In this document: piece after piece, positions 63,028 through 64,000 of the stretch
Layout of the letters: each line of letters starts with the position of its first letter
Position numbering within the stretch: position 1 is the first letter of the stretch
From: Parastagonospora avenae f. sp. tritici 18332-5
Taxonomy: Eukaryota; Ascomycota; Dothideomycetes; Pleosporales; Phaeosphaeriaceae
Direction: 5' to 3'
Length of the DNA stretch: 64,000 nucleotides
NCBI GenBank assembly: GCA_022559985.1
Contig: JAFJTR010000126.1
Coordinates: 1 to 64,000, forward strand
The notes under the pieces: model-generated
Database searches by the model: none
What the model was told of the DNA's origin: nothing
Seen by the model: only the letters and a program-made list of their open reading frames with translations
Position numbers and translations under genes: made by a program

Positions 63028-63593
63028 GATGTTCAATTCTTTGCTCAAGATCCGCTTCCTTCGTGCGAATTAGGGCTCTGCGTATCACATGGTCTGATAG
63101 AGCGACCGGGATTCCCAAAATCGAGTCAATGGTGTATCAGAATATCCGATGTATCTCGAAACTGTATTTACAATAGCCGAAAGCGACTGAACACTCAGTG
63201 CCTCGTGTGGTACGAAGATGCCGCAGCGTACCCAGTCGAATGAGTGAAGTTGCTAACATCCATCTGTTCGAATGCTTTTGTGCGAGTATTTCTCCATGAC
63301 AGCTTAGCAAAATGTAAGCCCATGGCTGGATCATTAAAAGTCAGATTTTTGATATGCAGCGAGTGGCAGCGCAGAATGAAATCAGTCTGATGTCTGAAGG
63401 ATGTGACTTCCTGTTCATCCGCATTCTACGGCAAAAGTGGAACGAGCTCGGCGGAGGAACACTCTTTATGGAATTATACCGTTTATTTTCTAGAAGCAGA
63501 CAGCATTCATTCATGGCTTCAGTGTTTTTCACAATTACCCCTATGCCATGACACCCCTGACTCTATCCCATGGTCATCTCCCAACCGGTGGCG
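63028..63593. other. Convergent 3' spacer
   Basis: About 570 bp between the MFS gene and the last gene; nothing recognised. Confidence 0.5.
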
Positions 63594-64000
63594 TTATCGG
63601 GTTTGCTCATCTTCTTGCCAATTCATAGCCCATTCTTGGTCGTTCAGCAGGTCAGCTTGCATGTAGCTGTTGAGCTCTACACCACCACCATACCAGTCTT
63701 CGACGTTTTCTCGTGATAAGAAATCTAAGGGTAAGCTCTCATCATCGTCCGCGGAGATAAGGACATCAAGGCGACCTTTACCACCAAATCTCATGTAGCA
63801 ATAAGAGTCGATCTCTCCGATAAGAGTCTTCACGCCTGATTCGAGACTATCACTGGGACTCCATTCGGCCTCAGCCACGAGAACGATGTTGGGGCCGTAT
63901 CCTGGTGATGCAGATTGAGAAAGGTGGGATGAGGCTTTATGGAGAAATCGGTGGCTTTCAACGATGTCCATCTCAAAATCTTTCTTGAGTTCTTGCAGCG
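63594..64000 (-). CDS. Hypothetical protein, 3' end only
   Basis: The frame stops at 63594-63596 and is still open at the window end, where it reads LQELKKDFEMDIVESHRF. At least 134 C-terminal residues are visible: acidic, with NIVLVAEAEWSP, RFGGKGRLDVLI and ENVEDWYGGGVELNSYM. No family recognised. The Met at 63971 is probably internal. Confidence 0.6.
   Translation of the reverse strand, partial: LQELKKDFEMDIVESHRFLHKASSHLSQSASPGYGPNIVLVAEAEWSPSDSLESGVKTLIGEIDSYCYMRFGGKGRLDVLISADDDESLPLDFLSRENVEDWYGGGVELNSYMQADLLNDQEWAMNWQEDEQTR

Noticed and set aside
1..64000. CRISPR arrays, operons and bacterial signals
   Set aside because: No regularly spaced direct repeats; the genes have spliceosomal introns, so bacterial features are not expected.

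Overview
The window is nuclear DNA of a filamentous ascomycete. Most genes carry 45-100 bp introns with GT-AG borders and CTAAC/CTGAC-like branch points, and there are zinc-cluster (Zn2Cys6) regulators, a HET-domain gene, a hybrid histidine kinase, an expansin-like secreted protein, a GH31 glucosidase, a P450 and an MFS transporter. A Dothideomycete is my best guess from general gene style; this is inference, and no marker gene here fixes the order.

Layout. 1-4.97 kb: But2-type secreted protein, TIM8, then RPL25 and BMT2 (25S rRNA methyltransferase) diverging from a 195-bp spacer. 6-13.1 kb: a Zn2Cys6 regulator converging on an expansin-like gene, then a second Zn2Cys6 regulator with a GC-AG intron. 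14-17.5 kb: hybrid histidine kinase. 18-22.5 kb: two small membrane-type ORFs, one split by an in-frame TAG, and a 955-residue HET protein. 24-31.5 kb: FAT1-like acyl-CoA synthetase, a single-pass membrane protein, a Spo12-like cell-cycle protein, UreF and an SGNH esterase. 31.8-41.2 kb: a decaying island with a frameshifted NADAR gene, four relatives of one 'LPxELR' family of which three are broken, an AT-rich stretch, a solo LTR with a 5-bp target duplication inside an already decayed reading frame, and one intact LYC1-like acetyltransferase. 42-57 kb: mostly conserved genes: GH31 glucosidase, RSM10 diverging from PNP1, FCF2, HAP5, NAD malate dehydrogenase, TRS33, and an M24 peptidase with a predicted membrane anchor. 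57.6-64 kb: a type I membrane protein, a P450, a DHA-type MFS transporter and a gene cut by the window end.

The conserved genes appear intact once spliced, and I checked phase at every junction listed. Disruptions concentrate in the lineage-specific genes between 18 and 40 kb. The most interesting items are the amber-split mini-gene at 18.1 kb, the decaying paralogue cluster with its solo LTR, the frameshifted NADAR gene, and the M24 peptidase whose intron can be read through from a second start codon to give a form without the anchor.
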